64,000 nucleotides of DNA from Epiperipatus broadwayi (Eukaryota; Onychophora; Udeonychophora; Euonychophora; Peripatidae), in NCBI GenBank assembly GCA_028023455.1, contig JAQFVV010012424.1, positions 434,001 through 498,000 of the forward strand. Reading direction: 5' to 3'. The first letter of the stretch is position 1, and every line of letters begins with the position of its first letter. This document shows positions 1 through 12,583 of this stretch, piece after piece. The translations under genes and the position numbers were made by a program. The notes below the pieces were generated by a model. The model was not told the origin of the DNA and ran no database searches. It saw only the letters and a list, made by a program, of their open reading frames with translations.

Positions 1-1934
1 ATTTCAGTAAATATTAAGTACTTTCCTCACAACTTATTCTTTCTCAAATCATAATCAACATTCTTGTGATATGAAAAAGAAGCTCTGAAAAAATACTTGT
101 TATTGTACTAAAATACCAGTTATTTAGCTATTTCATTTTTACTAATACAATTGCTAGAAAATAACAGTATGAAATCATATATATATATATTGTAACAGGA
201 TAGGGGGATGAAGTGGAAGGAATCGGATAGTCGTATTTAGGGTGACAAAAAAACATCTTCAAAATATAAAATATATGAATATAATAAGTAAATAATTTTA
301 AAGTGAGATATTATTTTTAAAAATGTTAAAATAATGTTTAACATCCCAAAATATATAAATAATTTTATATATTCAAGAAGAGCATAAAAAAGAAAAGATC
401 TCTGTGAGCTCATTGAGAGATCAGCCAGCTACTCCATAGAGCAACTAAAAGTATCTTTATAAATCAACCAGCAATATAATAAGTTGAGTACTACTCAAAA
501 TAAATACCAATCATTCATCATCAAGAATGAATCAACAGTCAATCTTGTGACTGGATTTGAACAATAAAAAATATAAATCAACAGTCAATCTGGTGACTGG
601 ATTGGAAAGGAGTCTTCTGTAGACCAAGCTAACTATAGAGCCTTTGCCAGCTTGGGCAATTATTTAAACATAATTTGGATACACCATCTTCAGCTCATCC
701 ATCAGAATACATAACCACAAAAACAATAATGCTGTGACATTAAGACATGATGATCATCATCAATGCTCTGGTCACTTGTATTGACCAACTATAAAACTTA
801 ACTTCTAATAAGGCAACTAAAATAAAATGTAGTGCACGGACTTTGAAAAATATACTCTTCATGCCAAAAGAGAACCCTTGTCAACTGAACACTCCTAAAG
901 CACTAAATATATCCCCATTTAACTCAGAGAACATAAGCTCTATTACTGTATGTGATGGAAACAGATATTCTAAAAATATTTAGAACCACTAGAATAATTT
1001 TCATAATTGAACACAAGTTTATTAACAATAAAAAATTTTAAAAAAAATATCAAGGTCTATAGAATATGGCTATACATATTTAACTCTTCTGATTTTGATT
1101 AACATATACTAAAAAAAATATCACACTTGTGATTTACAAAATTACTATGCAAAATTCAAGTTACTATTATGATTTATATATATATGTTCCATTAGGTTTA
1201 CTTAAAACCCATTCAGCGTACAGGTATGTAGCTTGATATAAAATGAACGTTTGAATTTATCAAAATTATAAAAATATATTTCACAATTAATTCCATTTGA
1301 AAACTATAGATAAAATTCACATATACATGTGCATTTATGAACATATAGCTGATATGAATTATTATTATTAATTATCCTCTTTTTTTTCAGACAATAAAAA
1401 TATTTTCTTTCACCTTCTTTTTAAAAAAAAATAAAGTCAGTTGTTTGACAGGTAACTCAATTTTTTTTTTATGACAGGTTATTTTTAATTAATTAATTAT
1501 ATCTTTAAATTAATGTAAAAAAGATTTTTGAAGTCCTCTTTTTCCTTTTTCAAAATAAATTGTCCATGAATCAATCATTACTTCTAGATTTTAATTCAAG
1601 CAAAATTATTTACTTCTTATCCTTTAAAATATATAGATTTTTTAAATATCATTTTTACCAAAGAAATTTATTTAAAATTTCATTTGCATTATATATAATG
1701 CTACCTACCATTGTATATACATTTAACCATGTTTCTCTTTATGAGTTCTTGGTGATAAAGATATAATCCAGGATTGCCATAATCAGGCAGGTATAATTTA
1801 TGTAAAATGTTGGCATTCAATCAGTTCTCTTGTGTCTAGGATGTGATAAGTTTCAGGCCAACAAACTGTTTTGTTCACATTTAAGGCTTTAGAGACAGAG
1901 AAGTGGACTTTCTTCTAAATTCCAAACTCAAGTA
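1..1934. other. AT-rich non-coding stretch
   Basis: No gene recognised. It would lie inside, or beyond, an intron of the arrestin-domain gene. The only structure noticed is a short direct repeat at 530-604 (two 28-bp units, 46-bp period) and a small TA run near 178-190. The short ORF at 1560-1766 has no family signature. Confidence 0.5.
530..604. repeat. Two-copy 28-bp direct repeat containing a mini-hairpin
   Basis: The unit from 530-557 is repeated at 576-603 with one mismatch. Each unit contains cagtca and tgactg as inverted 6-mers separated by 6 bases. Function unknown. Confidence 0.6.
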
Positions 1935-2890
1935 CACCTGGGTCTCATTTTATGCAGATTATTTTAATGCAATTTTGAAGTTATGCAATTCATGTTTCTT
2001 CTTAATATCTTTCATATTTCACTACATTTATTAGATATCAAGAAATTTAAATTATTAATAACTTATTTTGACTTGAAATACTTTTTTTTTCAAAAATATA
2101 ACATTATATTAGCAGCTAACATGAATATGGCCTTGAAGCTGTATTTAGAATCTTAGCTTCTATGTAAATAACGTATTTATACTAATGAGTAAATAATCAT
2201 AATAGATTTATACTTACATATAAAAATATCGCAATATTCAAAAAATTTAAACTTTTAAAACATATTTTGTTATATATAATAGAAATAAATAAATCTTTTA
2301 GATTTTTAAAATAAAAAAACGAAGATTTTATAAACTGAAAATAATCTTTTAATCTTTTTATTTTGACTGTAATCTCATTTTTTTAATATACAAACAGAAA
2401 ACCATTAACACAGCACAAGACTGAAAATGGTGCCAGTTGTACATCACATCATGAATAAAAATGAAATGGCTAACAGGTTTCTCTGAGCATAATTGCTGAG
2501 AGATTCTTGACTTCGTTTAAGAAGCCACAATACATCACATGACATCGAATCTGATTTACCAGTTTACAAATGAATGCTAGTGGTAATGATTAAAATATGT
2601 ATGAAAAAATGTAAAATTAAATACTGTAGTAATAAAAAAAGTAAAAAGAGTTTGTCTTGTATTAATTTTTTTCAAATATTTGAAATTTTTTATTGGTCAT
2701 ACTTTATTTGCTTATTTTTTTAATGCGAATTTTAAAGTAATTTTTCCTTGTTGCTTTGCTTTTATGCGAATTCTGAAAATTACAAACCCTATCCCCATTT
2801 TTCAAGGTAAGTTAAGTTTATTTTTGTGTGATTTTTTTTAATGTGGGTTTTCTATGGAACCTATCTACTGCATAAAACGAGAGCCAAGTG
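1935..2890. mobile_element. Probable pogo/Tigger-like non-autonomous DNA transposon
   Basis: The two ends are inverted repeats of 23 bp (1935-1957 and 2868-2890) matching at 20 of 23 positions and starting CAC(C/T)TGG. Each is directly flanked by TA (1933-1934 and 2891-2892), the target duplication of Tc1/mariner/pogo elements. The terminal motif (a C-rich start, TCTC, then TTTTATGC) resembles Tigger/pogo ends. No transposase is recognisable inside. A short direct similarity between 1959-1993 and 2712-2747 suggests internal rearrangement. A LINE 3' stub (2466-2546) lies inside and may be a nested insertion. The element class is inferred from the ends only. Confidence 0.5.
2466..2546 (+). mobile_element. 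5'-truncated LINE copy (3' stub)
   Basis: These 81 bases match the last 81 bases of the LINE ending at 9886 (tggctaacaggtttctctg, then the hairpin-like gctgagagattc and an acatcacat tail) with scattered substitutions. A dead-on-arrival 3' fragment is the usual product of incomplete target-primed reverse transcription. A further tail-like acatcacatc lies just upstream at 2440-2449. Confidence 0.75.
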
Positions 2891-2892
2891 TA

Positions 2893-4514
2893 TACTGAAT
2901 CAGCTGCAGCTACCTCCTTCTGTCTTGAGTTCAGCTACTTCATAAATACAGGCTCAGGTTTATGAATAAAATTGAATGGTACTACAACGTTTTTTTTAAA
3001 ACCAACATAAATTGAACTTGTGCAAGTAATATGCCAATTTAAAAATTAGGCTTGCAATAAGTTCAAACCCTAATTTAGGAATGGTCAATAAATATTGATT
3101 TATTTAAACAATAAGTTAAAATCGTAAGTGAAAAACATTTATTTAGAATATTTATTGATGGGAGTGTATCAATTTTCCAATGTATGTGTGAAAAAAAACT
3201 GTACATATGGATTAAGAAAGGGATACTGTAATGTACTGTAGCATTGTGTAGCTAGCTACAAGTTAAAAAAGAGGCAATTATTATAATAGCACAGACTTGA
3301 TAAAATGAGGATTAATTGAATTCCTGCAGTGTTGGTAGAATTTGTGTGTGCTCTCTTTTTAATATTTTATGTCTCTTTATAAAATGAGAAAAACAATAAG
3401 TTAATAACCATAACTTATAATTATAATAAAATGAAATAAAATAGACTCAAATAATGCTCATAATAAAAGATACAAATCAGATTTGTCAGAATTAGTGTCA
3501 AAACTTTATCAAATTATTAAAGTTAATAAGTAATCATTATTTGTTTTAAAACAAATTCAAATTTATAAAGAAGCAATATTTTTCAAACGGTTTTCTTTCT
3601 TTCTATTTTTTTGATTTTAATTATTGCTCATGAATAAACATGCTGTTAGACATCGAGTAAAATAGATGAGGTAAATTTTGGAGTAGATTGCTGGAAGGTG
3701 TAAAACAACATATTTTTTTAATAGATGGTTACATATAAAGAGCTGAGATAAAGAATTTGAGACAGAATATATTTTGCTATCAGAATGAACCAAGCTTCCT
3801 ACCTTTCTTATGAAGTTAATACACCAAGTTATATATTTGCCAGTAAAAGAAAAATAATTACATAATAACCCACAAATTTAGTATTTATGTTGTTATAAGA
3901 TGCATTACTAAATATTATTTCACAGATATTCATTTTTCCATATCATGTAACCCCGTAGAAGAAGAAAGTCTGAAAAACCCAGACCTAGTTTGAAAAGAAA
4001 ATGATGCATATTGTCATTTGAAGAAAGGTGTTTACTTTTGTCCATAAATTGAAATTACCATTGCAGACTTCCTCCAAAATTATACCTGTCAATAAATTAT
4101 GAAAGAAGAAAATATACAGATATTGAGTAGCTAAAATAAAACTAAGGATTATTTAGAAGATTGGATTATTCATGTGCAGACAAAAATAAAAAGCAACAAC
4201 AATGATTATTAAATAAACTGAGCATTTTGATTATCAGCTTTTTTTTTTCATTTGTAGCTTAAATAAGAAAACTAAGATTAAACAAACTTAATCATTTATC
4301 AACAGCCTGGATAATAAGTAAGAATATTTTATATATATGTCATGTGAAAAAAATTTGTTTATGTCACATACTTATTGCTGTGTACAAACCACTCACTCGG
4401 CTTAACAATCAGGTAAATAGAAAGCAGAAACCAAGTGATTAGACAAATAGTTTAATAGAATTATCAGTCGGATAAATAATATTACACATATAGTTATAAG
4501 ACAATTAAGTTTAA
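2893..4514. other. AT-rich non-coding stretch
   Basis: No gene, RNA or repeat could be supported here. Confidence 0.5.
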
Positions 4515-5227
4515 CTTACGAACGCTGGCCATGTAGGCATACAAAAAACATAATATAGACCGGTGTGGCCTGAAAAGTTCCTAGGTCCACTTTTTAACCT
4601 TCAGTGGTGGAGTTCACTGGGTTTGTTCCGATGCTAAGTTAAAACTCTTGACTTTCGTGTGCATTCAATGAGTTCCCCATTGCAAGTGCTGCTTAGTTAT
4701 TTTTTGTTCCTATGTAGCTGTTGAATTGGACGGTTTACTGACTTCAAGTTAAGCTAAGTTTAATATTTTTTTATGCGATTAATCATCTGAGATCATCAAT
4801 TTTAATACTTTAATTGTGGTATGAAAGTGAGGAGTAAATTGTGATAGAGATAGTTTTTTTTTTTTAATTTGGAAAGATCAAAATTATTTAAAGAAAAAAA
4901 AAGTTTCGATCGCCATTTTTAAAATATAGCAGTTTAAAATATATATATATTTGTTGAATGTGTGTTAATGTAAGGATTTCTATAACTAAGTTGTACTTAA
5001 GATTAGTTGGCTTAAATTTGCTACTAAAGTTTGTTTTTTAAAATTTTAATTTAAGAACAGTTAGTTTGAGGTAAAAGGTAATGTTTAGAAGCCTAAGTTA
5101 CATGTGATTATTGATCGATCGTTTTTGAAAGTAAAAAATTTTTCATCTTTCTGTGCAAAAAGGTTTGAAGTATAGGAAATAAAGTATAAAGTTAAATATA
5201 GAATAGGCGGCTTGGAAAATAAGTAAT

Positions 5228-6287
5228 ATGGATTGCATTTGTATTTTACAATGCATATATAATCATCAGAAAGGAATTAGACGTGCTGTTGTAGAATGTA
5301 ATATATGTGTTAAGGTTTTCCACTTGAAATGCTTAAATAAGACTAGGAAGGATGTAGCAGGTTTATCGTTATGTAGACAGTGTGTGAATGTGATAAAAGA
5401 GGTGAAAAAGTGGTGTCAAAGTGTAGATAGCGTAAAGAGAAAGTCAGGAGGAATGGAGCAAAACATAGTTGAGGAAGGCAGTAAGTCAGGAGAAATGGAA
5501 CAAAACGTAGTTGAGGAAGACAGGATAGAGTGTGTTTGTAGTGGAATGACAAGAGATATGGATGGAAAAATAGGTAGTGCATTGGAGATGGTTGGCCAAA
5601 GAATAAGTAAGATAGAGGAGGAGGTAAAGGATGTAGAAGAAAAATTAAAATCGTTAGAGGCGAAGTGTGAGCAGATAAAGGGATTACTGAGTAGGAATGA
5701 TAAGGAAGAAGTAGATGAGGAAGTCCAGAAGGTGGTAGAGAAGGTTGTGAATGAAGCAGAGAAAGTAGACTGTGAGACAGTATTGATAGGGGATTCATTA
5801 ATAAGAGAATGTGGAGATATAATTGCAAGGGAAAATAGAAACAGGTATGTAAGAGTATGTTTGTAAGGAGCTAAAATTAGGGATGTTACAGATAAAGTAA
5901 AGAAGCAAGGGAATAGAGATGTATATGTTATGGTAGGGACTAATAATTTATCAGAGTCATCAGAGAGAGTAATGGGGTGAGTACACAGAACTGATTAGGA
6001 ATTTGAGAATGGTTAAAGGAAGAGTAGGCATAGTTGGATTATTACCAAGATTTGATAAAAGGTATATGTTAGATAGGGCGTGTTCTATAAATGAGAGATT
6101 GAAAGAATTGTGCAAGAGGAATGGTGTTACGTTTGTGGATGTGTGGGATTTTTTTATTGGGAAGAGGGAGTTATTTGGTAAAGATGGGTTGCACTTAGGG
6201 AAACAAGGAAGTGAAGTTTTAGGGAGTCTGATTTATAAAGATATAGTTCGGGAAACTTGTAAAGGAGGGTGGGATTTTAAATTGTAG
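5228..6287 (+). pseudogene. LINE ORF1: PHD finger, coiled coil, SGNH esterase (broken)
   Basis: ORF1 protein of the LINE, probably an RNA-binding/chaperone component of its RNP with an esterase of unclear substrate. Seen: residues 1-60 form a Cys/His-rich PHD-like finger (paired Cys at the start, CNIC, FHLKC, then CRQC). Residues 90-175 are Glu/Lys-rich with heptad spacing (coiled coil). From residue 185 comes the SGNH esterase: block I GDSLIREC, block III GTNNL near 5938-5953, and the catalytic D-x-x-H block (KDGLHLGKQG) near 6181-6210. One in-frame stop (TAA, 5864-5866) and one frameshift near 5976 in a G run break it. The final frame stops at 6287, where ORF2 follows with almost no gap. 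Confidence 0.82.
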
Positions 6288-6289
6288 TG

Positions 6290-9200
6290 CTATTAAAAAG
6301 AAGAAGAATGGATGGGATGTAAGGATTAAACAAAGGGCAGTTGATTTAGATATAAATGTAGATGTAGAGAGGGAATGGGTCTGTAAAATAAATGGTAAGC
6401 AAGTTATTTATAAGCATAATGGAGAAGAAAGAATAAAAAAAATTTATAAAAGAGTAGTTAGGAAAGAAAAAATTGTTAAAATTGGGTATTTGAATATGCA
6501 AGGTGGTAGGAGACCAGAAAAGTGGCAGGAATTAAACAAAGCAATTGAAAATGAAGAGCTTGAGGTATTAGCAGTAGTGGAAACACATCTAAGAGAAAAA
6601 GAAGAACCTGTTTTGGAAGATTTGGTATGGCAGGGTATAAATAGAAAAGAAAAAGAAAAAAAGGTGATGGTATAGGTGTTATATCAAAAAAATATTTAAA
6701 TACTGTTAAATGCCAAGAACATATGTGGTTTGAAATAGAGTTGGGAAAACAAGAATGGATGGTGGCTATAGTTTATATAGCTACTGGAGATAGTCAAACT
6801 ATAATGGAATGGAACAATAGTATATATGAGTGCCTAGTTAAGGATATACAGAGTTTTAAAGAAAAGGGGAAGAGAATAATGGTTATAGGAGATATGAATG
6901 GGCATATTGAAGAAATTGATGATGTAGACAATAAGAATGGACAGCTTTTGAAGAAATTTTGTCAGAGAGTAAATTTGAGCATTGGAAACTTATCTAATAT
7001 TTATGAGGGACAATATACATGGTCTAGGAATAATATATCCCACACAATAGATTATATATTGGTAGAGAAAGAGGGAATGAATAAAGTACGGAAAATTAAG
7101 GTGTTTGATAATGAAGAGAGAGTATGTAATAGTGATCATAATTTTGTTGTAATTGAAATGGTTAGTAATGTGATGGAAAATAGGAATAAAAGTAGAAATA
7201 ATAGTGAAAGATGTGGATGGAGAGTAAATGATAAGAATAAGTTAGAAGAGTATAAAATACAAGTTGAAGAAACCATGGAAGAGTTGATTGGAAATGAGTA
7301 TGAGGACTGGTGTGATGAAATAGAAAAAGTTGCAAATAGGGTTTTAGGTGAGAATATTCAGAAAAATAAAAGTAATAGAAAAATGAGAGTTAGTAAAAGT
7401 GTAAAAGAGAGGAAAAAAGCATGCAGAGAATATAAGTGTGCTATTAAGAACAAAGAAAGTGAAAAAGATATTAATGCTAAATGGGAAAAGTACTTAGAAA
7501 AGAAGAAGTTAGCTAAAATAGATAATTATAGAGAGAGAATGAAACTAAATAGTAAATTATTGGATGATATTAATAAAAGTGGAAGAGATGGGAGTAAAAA
7601 ATTTTGGAATTACATTAAAAGGAGAAATTTAGGGGAGAGAGAGATAGTATTACTGGATGAGGAGGAAATAGAGTGTAGCTCTAGAGAAGAATTAGAGAGA
7701 ATATTGAATAGTTATGTAATGGATATAGAAAAGATGTTAGATGTGAAGGACAGAGGGATAGAAAATATGAAAGCATATAGTAATGGGAATATTGCATTTA
7801 CAGAAAATAAACTGAATGAGGCAGTGAAGAAATTGAGAAGTGGTAAGGCAAGAGGATTAGATGGATGGGCAGCAGAGATGGTAATGAATTTGGGGCATAA
7901 GGCAAAAGTAAAGTTACTATCATGTTTTAATAAGATGGCACAGAAGAGAGTTTTTCCAGGTAGTTGGAGTAATACAAGAGTAAGATTATTATTTAAAGGA
8001 AAAGGTAAGGATCATAGAAAGTTAAATAATTATAGACCAATAGCAGTAACATCAGTTTTATATAAAGTTTTTTCATATATGGTGGCTGGAAGAGTTGCAA
8101 AATGGATGGAAGAAAATAATGTAGTGGGGGAAATGCAAGGAGGTTTTAGGTCAGATAGGCGTATAGGAGATAGTTTATTTGTAGTTACACAACTTATAGA
8201 TATGAGTAGAAATTCAGGTAGACAGTTATATATGAGTTTTATAGATATAGAGAAGGCATATGATAGAGTGAATAGAAATAGATTATGGATAAGTTTAACA
8301 AATCTGGGAATGGATGAAGCTTTAGTGGGTGTTATTAAGAAATTATATGAAAATAATTACTATACATACCAATTAGGGGATATAGAATCAGTTAAAGTTA
8401 AAAATGGGGTGGGACTGAGGCAAGGATGCCCTATGTCACCTATTTTGTTCGTGTTGTATTTGAGTGAAATGGAGAGAGCAATAGAAAGACTAGGAAGAGG
8501 GATAGAGATACCGTTAACAGGTGGCAAGAGAGTATATACATTGTCCGGACTTTTTTTTGCGGATGATGTCTTTTTGTGTGCAGAAAGAAGAGAAGATATG
8601 GAAGTTATGCTGAGGACATGCGCAAGGGTGGGTAAAGATATGGGGATTAAATTTAGTGAAGAAAAATCAAATATAATGATAGTGAATACTGGGGAAAGAG
8701 AAGACAAAGATTTCTTATTGGGGAATATAAAGTTAAGTGTGGTGAATAGATATAGTTATTTGGGAATCATCTTGAGTAATAAGAAAAATTGCTTGGATGA
8801 ATGGGAGAAAAAATTGATAAATGAAGCAAAGAAAAGAAAGGGATTGATAAAGAAATTAACACAGTTTTCATATAATAAATATGATGTAGCTAGAATTGTA
8901 TGGAAGGGAGTGGCAGTAGCAGGGTTAACATATGGCAATGATGCATTATGTGTTAGTAAAGGGGTATTAGATTGCTTAGAAAAAGTACAAAGGGAAGTAG
9001 GAAGACATGCATTAGATGCTGAGGTGTGGACAGCAAAAGAGGCAATTCAAGGAGAAATGGGATGGTCAAGTTTTTATATGAGGGATGCAAAAAGCAAATT
9101 GAAAATGTTCGGTAGATTGCAGTTCATGGATAATAAAAGAATAGCCAAAATAGTATTTAATTGGGTTACAAGTAAAGGGCAGCCAACAAGATGGGTGAGA

Positions 9201-9780
9201 AAGGTAATGCGGTATGCAGAAGATTTGGATAAAGAAGTTATGTCAGTATACTTGTACAAAAGATGGGATGATTGTGTTAGGAGGATTGTTGAGTGTTATA
9301 GTGGGAAGGAGTGGGATAGAAGAATAGATGCATTAATAAAGAATAGGGAGTTGGAGAGATGGAGAACTAGTATGGAGAGTAAAACGAGTTTAAATATATA
9401 TAAAAGTAAACGGAACATTGGTTGTGAGTTAATTTATGATAATAGTAAGGAAAGTAGTTTATTGTTTAAGGCTCGAACAGGATCTTTAGCAACAAGGGAA
9501 TATACATGTAAATGGAAAAAATATGGGTGATTTAGTCTGTAAGTTGTGTAAAGAAGGCATAGAAAATATTAGGCATCTGTTACTTCAATGTAAATGTTTG
9601 GAAGCAGAAAGGGTACAAATAATGAAGTTATGGAAGGTTAAATATGAACAAAGTGATTATACAGAAAGTAGTTTTTATGCTGGGTTTGGGGAAAAATAAG
9701 GGGGATTTAGATATGAAGGTCATGGAGTTGACAAAGATTATGTTGTGGAAATGGGATGGAGCAGATTATGGGAAAACTTA
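6290..9780 (+). pseudogene. LINE ORF2: endonuclease-reverse transcriptase (lightly broken)
   Basis: Polyprotein for target-primed reverse transcription. The longest intact piece is 6723-9530 (935 aa). Endonuclease motifs: GYLNMQ (near 6484), VVETH with the catalytic Glu (near 6575), IGDMNGH (near 6887), TIDYILV and NSDHNF (7046-7146). RT motifs: RLLFKGKGK, FIDIEKAYDRV (A), GLRQGCPMSPILF (B), FFADDVFL (C, with the catalytic DD) and a YLGIILSN palm/thumb segment. After a frameshift in an A run near 9520 the frame continues at 9523-9699 with a CKLCKEG...HLLLQC motif (CX2C...HX4C), then another shift near 9695 to about 9780. A frameshift in the A run near 6650-6665 separates the endonuclease N-terminus. 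All breaks are single-base. Retains every RT catalytic residue that can be seen. Confidence 0.88.
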
Positions 9781-9886
9781 GGGTGGACAATGGAAAAGGA
9801 AGGTAAAGTGGCTAACAGGTTTCTCTGGGCATAGCTGCTGAGAGATTCCTGACTCCGTTTAAGGAGAAGTCACAGTACATCACATC

Positions 9887-11116
9887 CTTCTTTTTTCTTG
9901 TTAAGGAATGTTTCAGAAACCAATTAATTCTCTGCTATTGTCTACTTTTATTAATCAGCACTTTTAATCAAGCTGCTTAATTAGTTTCTGATCTGAAGCG
10001 CTTATCTTTAATAGCGTATCAAATTTAATTACAAAATTCCTGTCTGTTTCATTTAATAAGACTTATTTTAATAAAACATTAATTACTATATACGTATAAC
10101 TTATTTTAACAAAACTTATTAATTATTATACACATATATAGCACTTATAAACTAATTATTATTTTTATTATTATATTTAATACTAATCTAATTTGCTTGA
10201 AAATGTATATGTTTAAGATAATATTATCTACGTATCATACAATTTTAGTCAGTTAGAAATTTTTTATGTTTATTATTAAAACATTGATCAGGCATGAAGG
10301 ATAAAGAAATATAATAATTTATGTTAATAAATAATGATATCAATGGCAGTTATTAAAACTATTTCATTGTAGAAATGATCTTAAATGCCTTATCAATGGT
10401 CATGCTCTCCTATTTTAGCATAGTCTATTATCTGAGGGAGTGTATTGTTGCACTATATTATTGTTATTGTGTGGAATAAAATGTTAATAAATTTTAAAAT
10501 TTAGCCAATGTATAATTCTCTTTCATGCATTTCTTCAATTTAATCAGGTGATCAAACCAAACAGTTAAGCACTGCAATATTATGATTGATTTCTTGTATC
10601 CTACACTACTACTCGATGCTGATGGGTTGGGTTTCTAGTAGTGCAGTGATAGATATTGGTTAATGAAACCAGCTCAAACAAATAAAAATGTCTAGTGAGC
10701 TTAGGACATTTAGATAATCTCCTTATATATTATTAGTTTGTTTTGTATATGATACAGGCATATCTATATCAATGAACTATGATGAGCAGAGGAATATTAC
10801 TGTTGCCTGGCTAACATTAGCAGCATTAGACTTATAGGCTGATAATGCTCTTCAGTAGTGATTGGGATTCAAAATTACAGTCCCATTACAATGTTTTTTG
10901 ATAACAATAATTAAAATCTACATTTCAAATTTTTTTTTTTTTTTCATTAACTAGTAAAAACTGCCTAACTATTAGCAATACCTATAGTTTGTTATTTTCA
11001 TGAATTTTTTCGTCTAAATTTAATTTTAATTTATTTCAAGTTAATTAAGCAATTTTAGACATCATAATTAATTAATTATATAAGTGTGGCTTTTTCAAGT
11101 TGAGATATACTTTCAA
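9887..11116. other. AT-rich non-coding stretch between LINE and LTR element
   Basis: No gene seen. A small imperfect inverted repeat (a cagaaac/gtttctg core followed by aattaa) occurs around 9912-9992. Otherwise AT-rich DNA of the arrestin gene intron. Confidence 0.45.
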
Positions 11117-12059
11117 TGTTGTGTATTCAATAACAAGTTGAATGCCAACAAAATTATAAAAAAATAATATACTCTAGCTTCAAAGAAAACCATCCATAAC
11201 AACAGATAACTATATTTATTTACTCTTGCATACATAAAACATTATATATATATATATTGTCGACTGCATGAGCATTAGTCACTATTCCAGGTATGCAGAC
11301 ACGCTTGTCAAACTGGGCTAGCTTATTCTTCTGCCCCCCCCCCCCCCGCCCGTGTTGCATCTTCGATGAGTAATATGAATAGCATTTATTAATGTGATCC
11401 ATTAAATCTTTGATGTGGCCTTATCAGATGCACACAAAATAAAAGACTTTATGTGGTTTGTTTAGTTCCCTATCCGGTTATTGACACCTACAGAGGCCCA
11501 GGCTCTGGGATGACATCCCTTGTGGCAGAATAGTTGCAACTTTCAACAGCTTTTTCTCTGGGTCCTTTCTTCTAACATCCCTACGACATGGAAGCACCAT
11601 TCACAAAGCATAAGAAAAAGCTATCTTGCTTTTCAGCACCCACTATTTATATCTTTCATTGTTTAATTATTCGGTTTTAATATTATAAACAGTAATAACT
11701 ATTTTCTTCGGGCTATCCCCTCCCAGCAATATGTCTTTCATTAAGCATTTCCTTTCAACCCCATTAGTCTTGCAGATATTAATTATACTAACCCATCCTC
11801 TTTGTTTAATTAGTTTTAAAATAGGTTTCTGCTCTAATTAAACAATACTATCTTTTTCTATATTTAACTATCAGATCTTTACTGCCTTATTATTCACATT
11901 TTTATTTTATCTTTCAGCAATCTTTTCCCCTTGCTCTTAATTTATAATATCTTTCTATATTTAAGTTTCTTTTCCCTTTTTTTCTGGAGTCATAAATCCT
12001 CGCATTAATAATTTATAAAAACTTAGTTACTCAGCAAAATTTTTTACCTAAATATAACA
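11117..12059 (-). repeat. 3' LTR of the Ty3/gypsy element
   Basis: Homologous to 15946-17036. It carries a run of 14 C at 11334-11347 that the other LTR lacks, and is about 150 bp shorter. Confidence 0.88.
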
Positions 12060-12073
12060 TCTACCTCTCCAGA
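12060..12073 (-). promoter_or_regulatory. Polypurine tract of the Ty3/gypsy element
   Basis: Minus strand reads tctggagaggtaga directly before the 3' LTR start, as expected for plus-strand priming. Confidence 0.6.
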
Positions 12074-12583
12074 AATACCCCATTTTCTTTATCTGAAATC
12101 TATTCGGATTCCGTTTTTCCCGAGTCAGTACCTAGGTGATTTTTTTTCCTATTAGTAGCCCTTCCACTTCTGGCTGTTCTGTATGCATTTGCGAACTTTC
12201 TTTTTCTTTAGATACTTCTATAATGGTCATTTTCATTTTTTCTCCTTTGCACACTTTCTTTCCAGTTTCTAAATTCATCATTCCACAATTGAATGTCTGC
12301 TATTTCCCACTCTCTAACATGGTTTTCATGATGTCTATATGTTAAATCATTTTCTGCCCTAATAATTACCATACGATTTGAAAAAATCTTTTCTATTATC
12401 CCTTTGAATCAAGTTTTACCCAACACATCATGAATCCATAATGCAGCTCCAATTTTGAACTTTGATTTATCATAATTACTTTGGCTCACTCCTTTTCCCT
12501 CTGGAAGATAACCCTGGTTGCCATGCAAGGTGTTGAATGTTTGCCAAAGCATTATTTCTTGCAAAGTATTTTGTAAATATACA

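Larger units (their letters stand above)
4515..9886 (+). mobile_element. Nearly full-length LINE with PHD-esterase ORF1
   Basis: A non-LTR retrotransposon with ORF1 (PHD finger, coiled coil, SGNH esterase) and ORF2 (APE-type endonuclease, reverse transcriptase, C-terminal CCHC-like motif). PHD and esterase modules in ORF1 are known from CR1-type LINEs. The element ends at 9886 in a short acatcacatc tail; the same 3' end recurs at 2466-2546 and 63703-63770, which defines it. The 5' boundary is uncertain: a GC-richer leader begins near 4515 and ORF1 at 5228. Lesions are few (one stop and one frameshift in ORF1; three frameshifts in ORF2) and most sit in homopolymers, so the copy is either young or damaged by sequencing error. 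It is antisense to the arrestin-domain gene. Confidence 0.85.

Noticed and set aside
5343-5828. 161-aa minus-strand ORF
   Set aside because: Antisense shadow of the LINE ORF1; Leu/Ser/Pro-rich text results from the complement of Glu/Lys-rich coding.
11220-11402. 60-aa minus-strand ORF with a glycine run
   Set aside because: Lies in the 3' LTR; the glycines come from the poly-C run.
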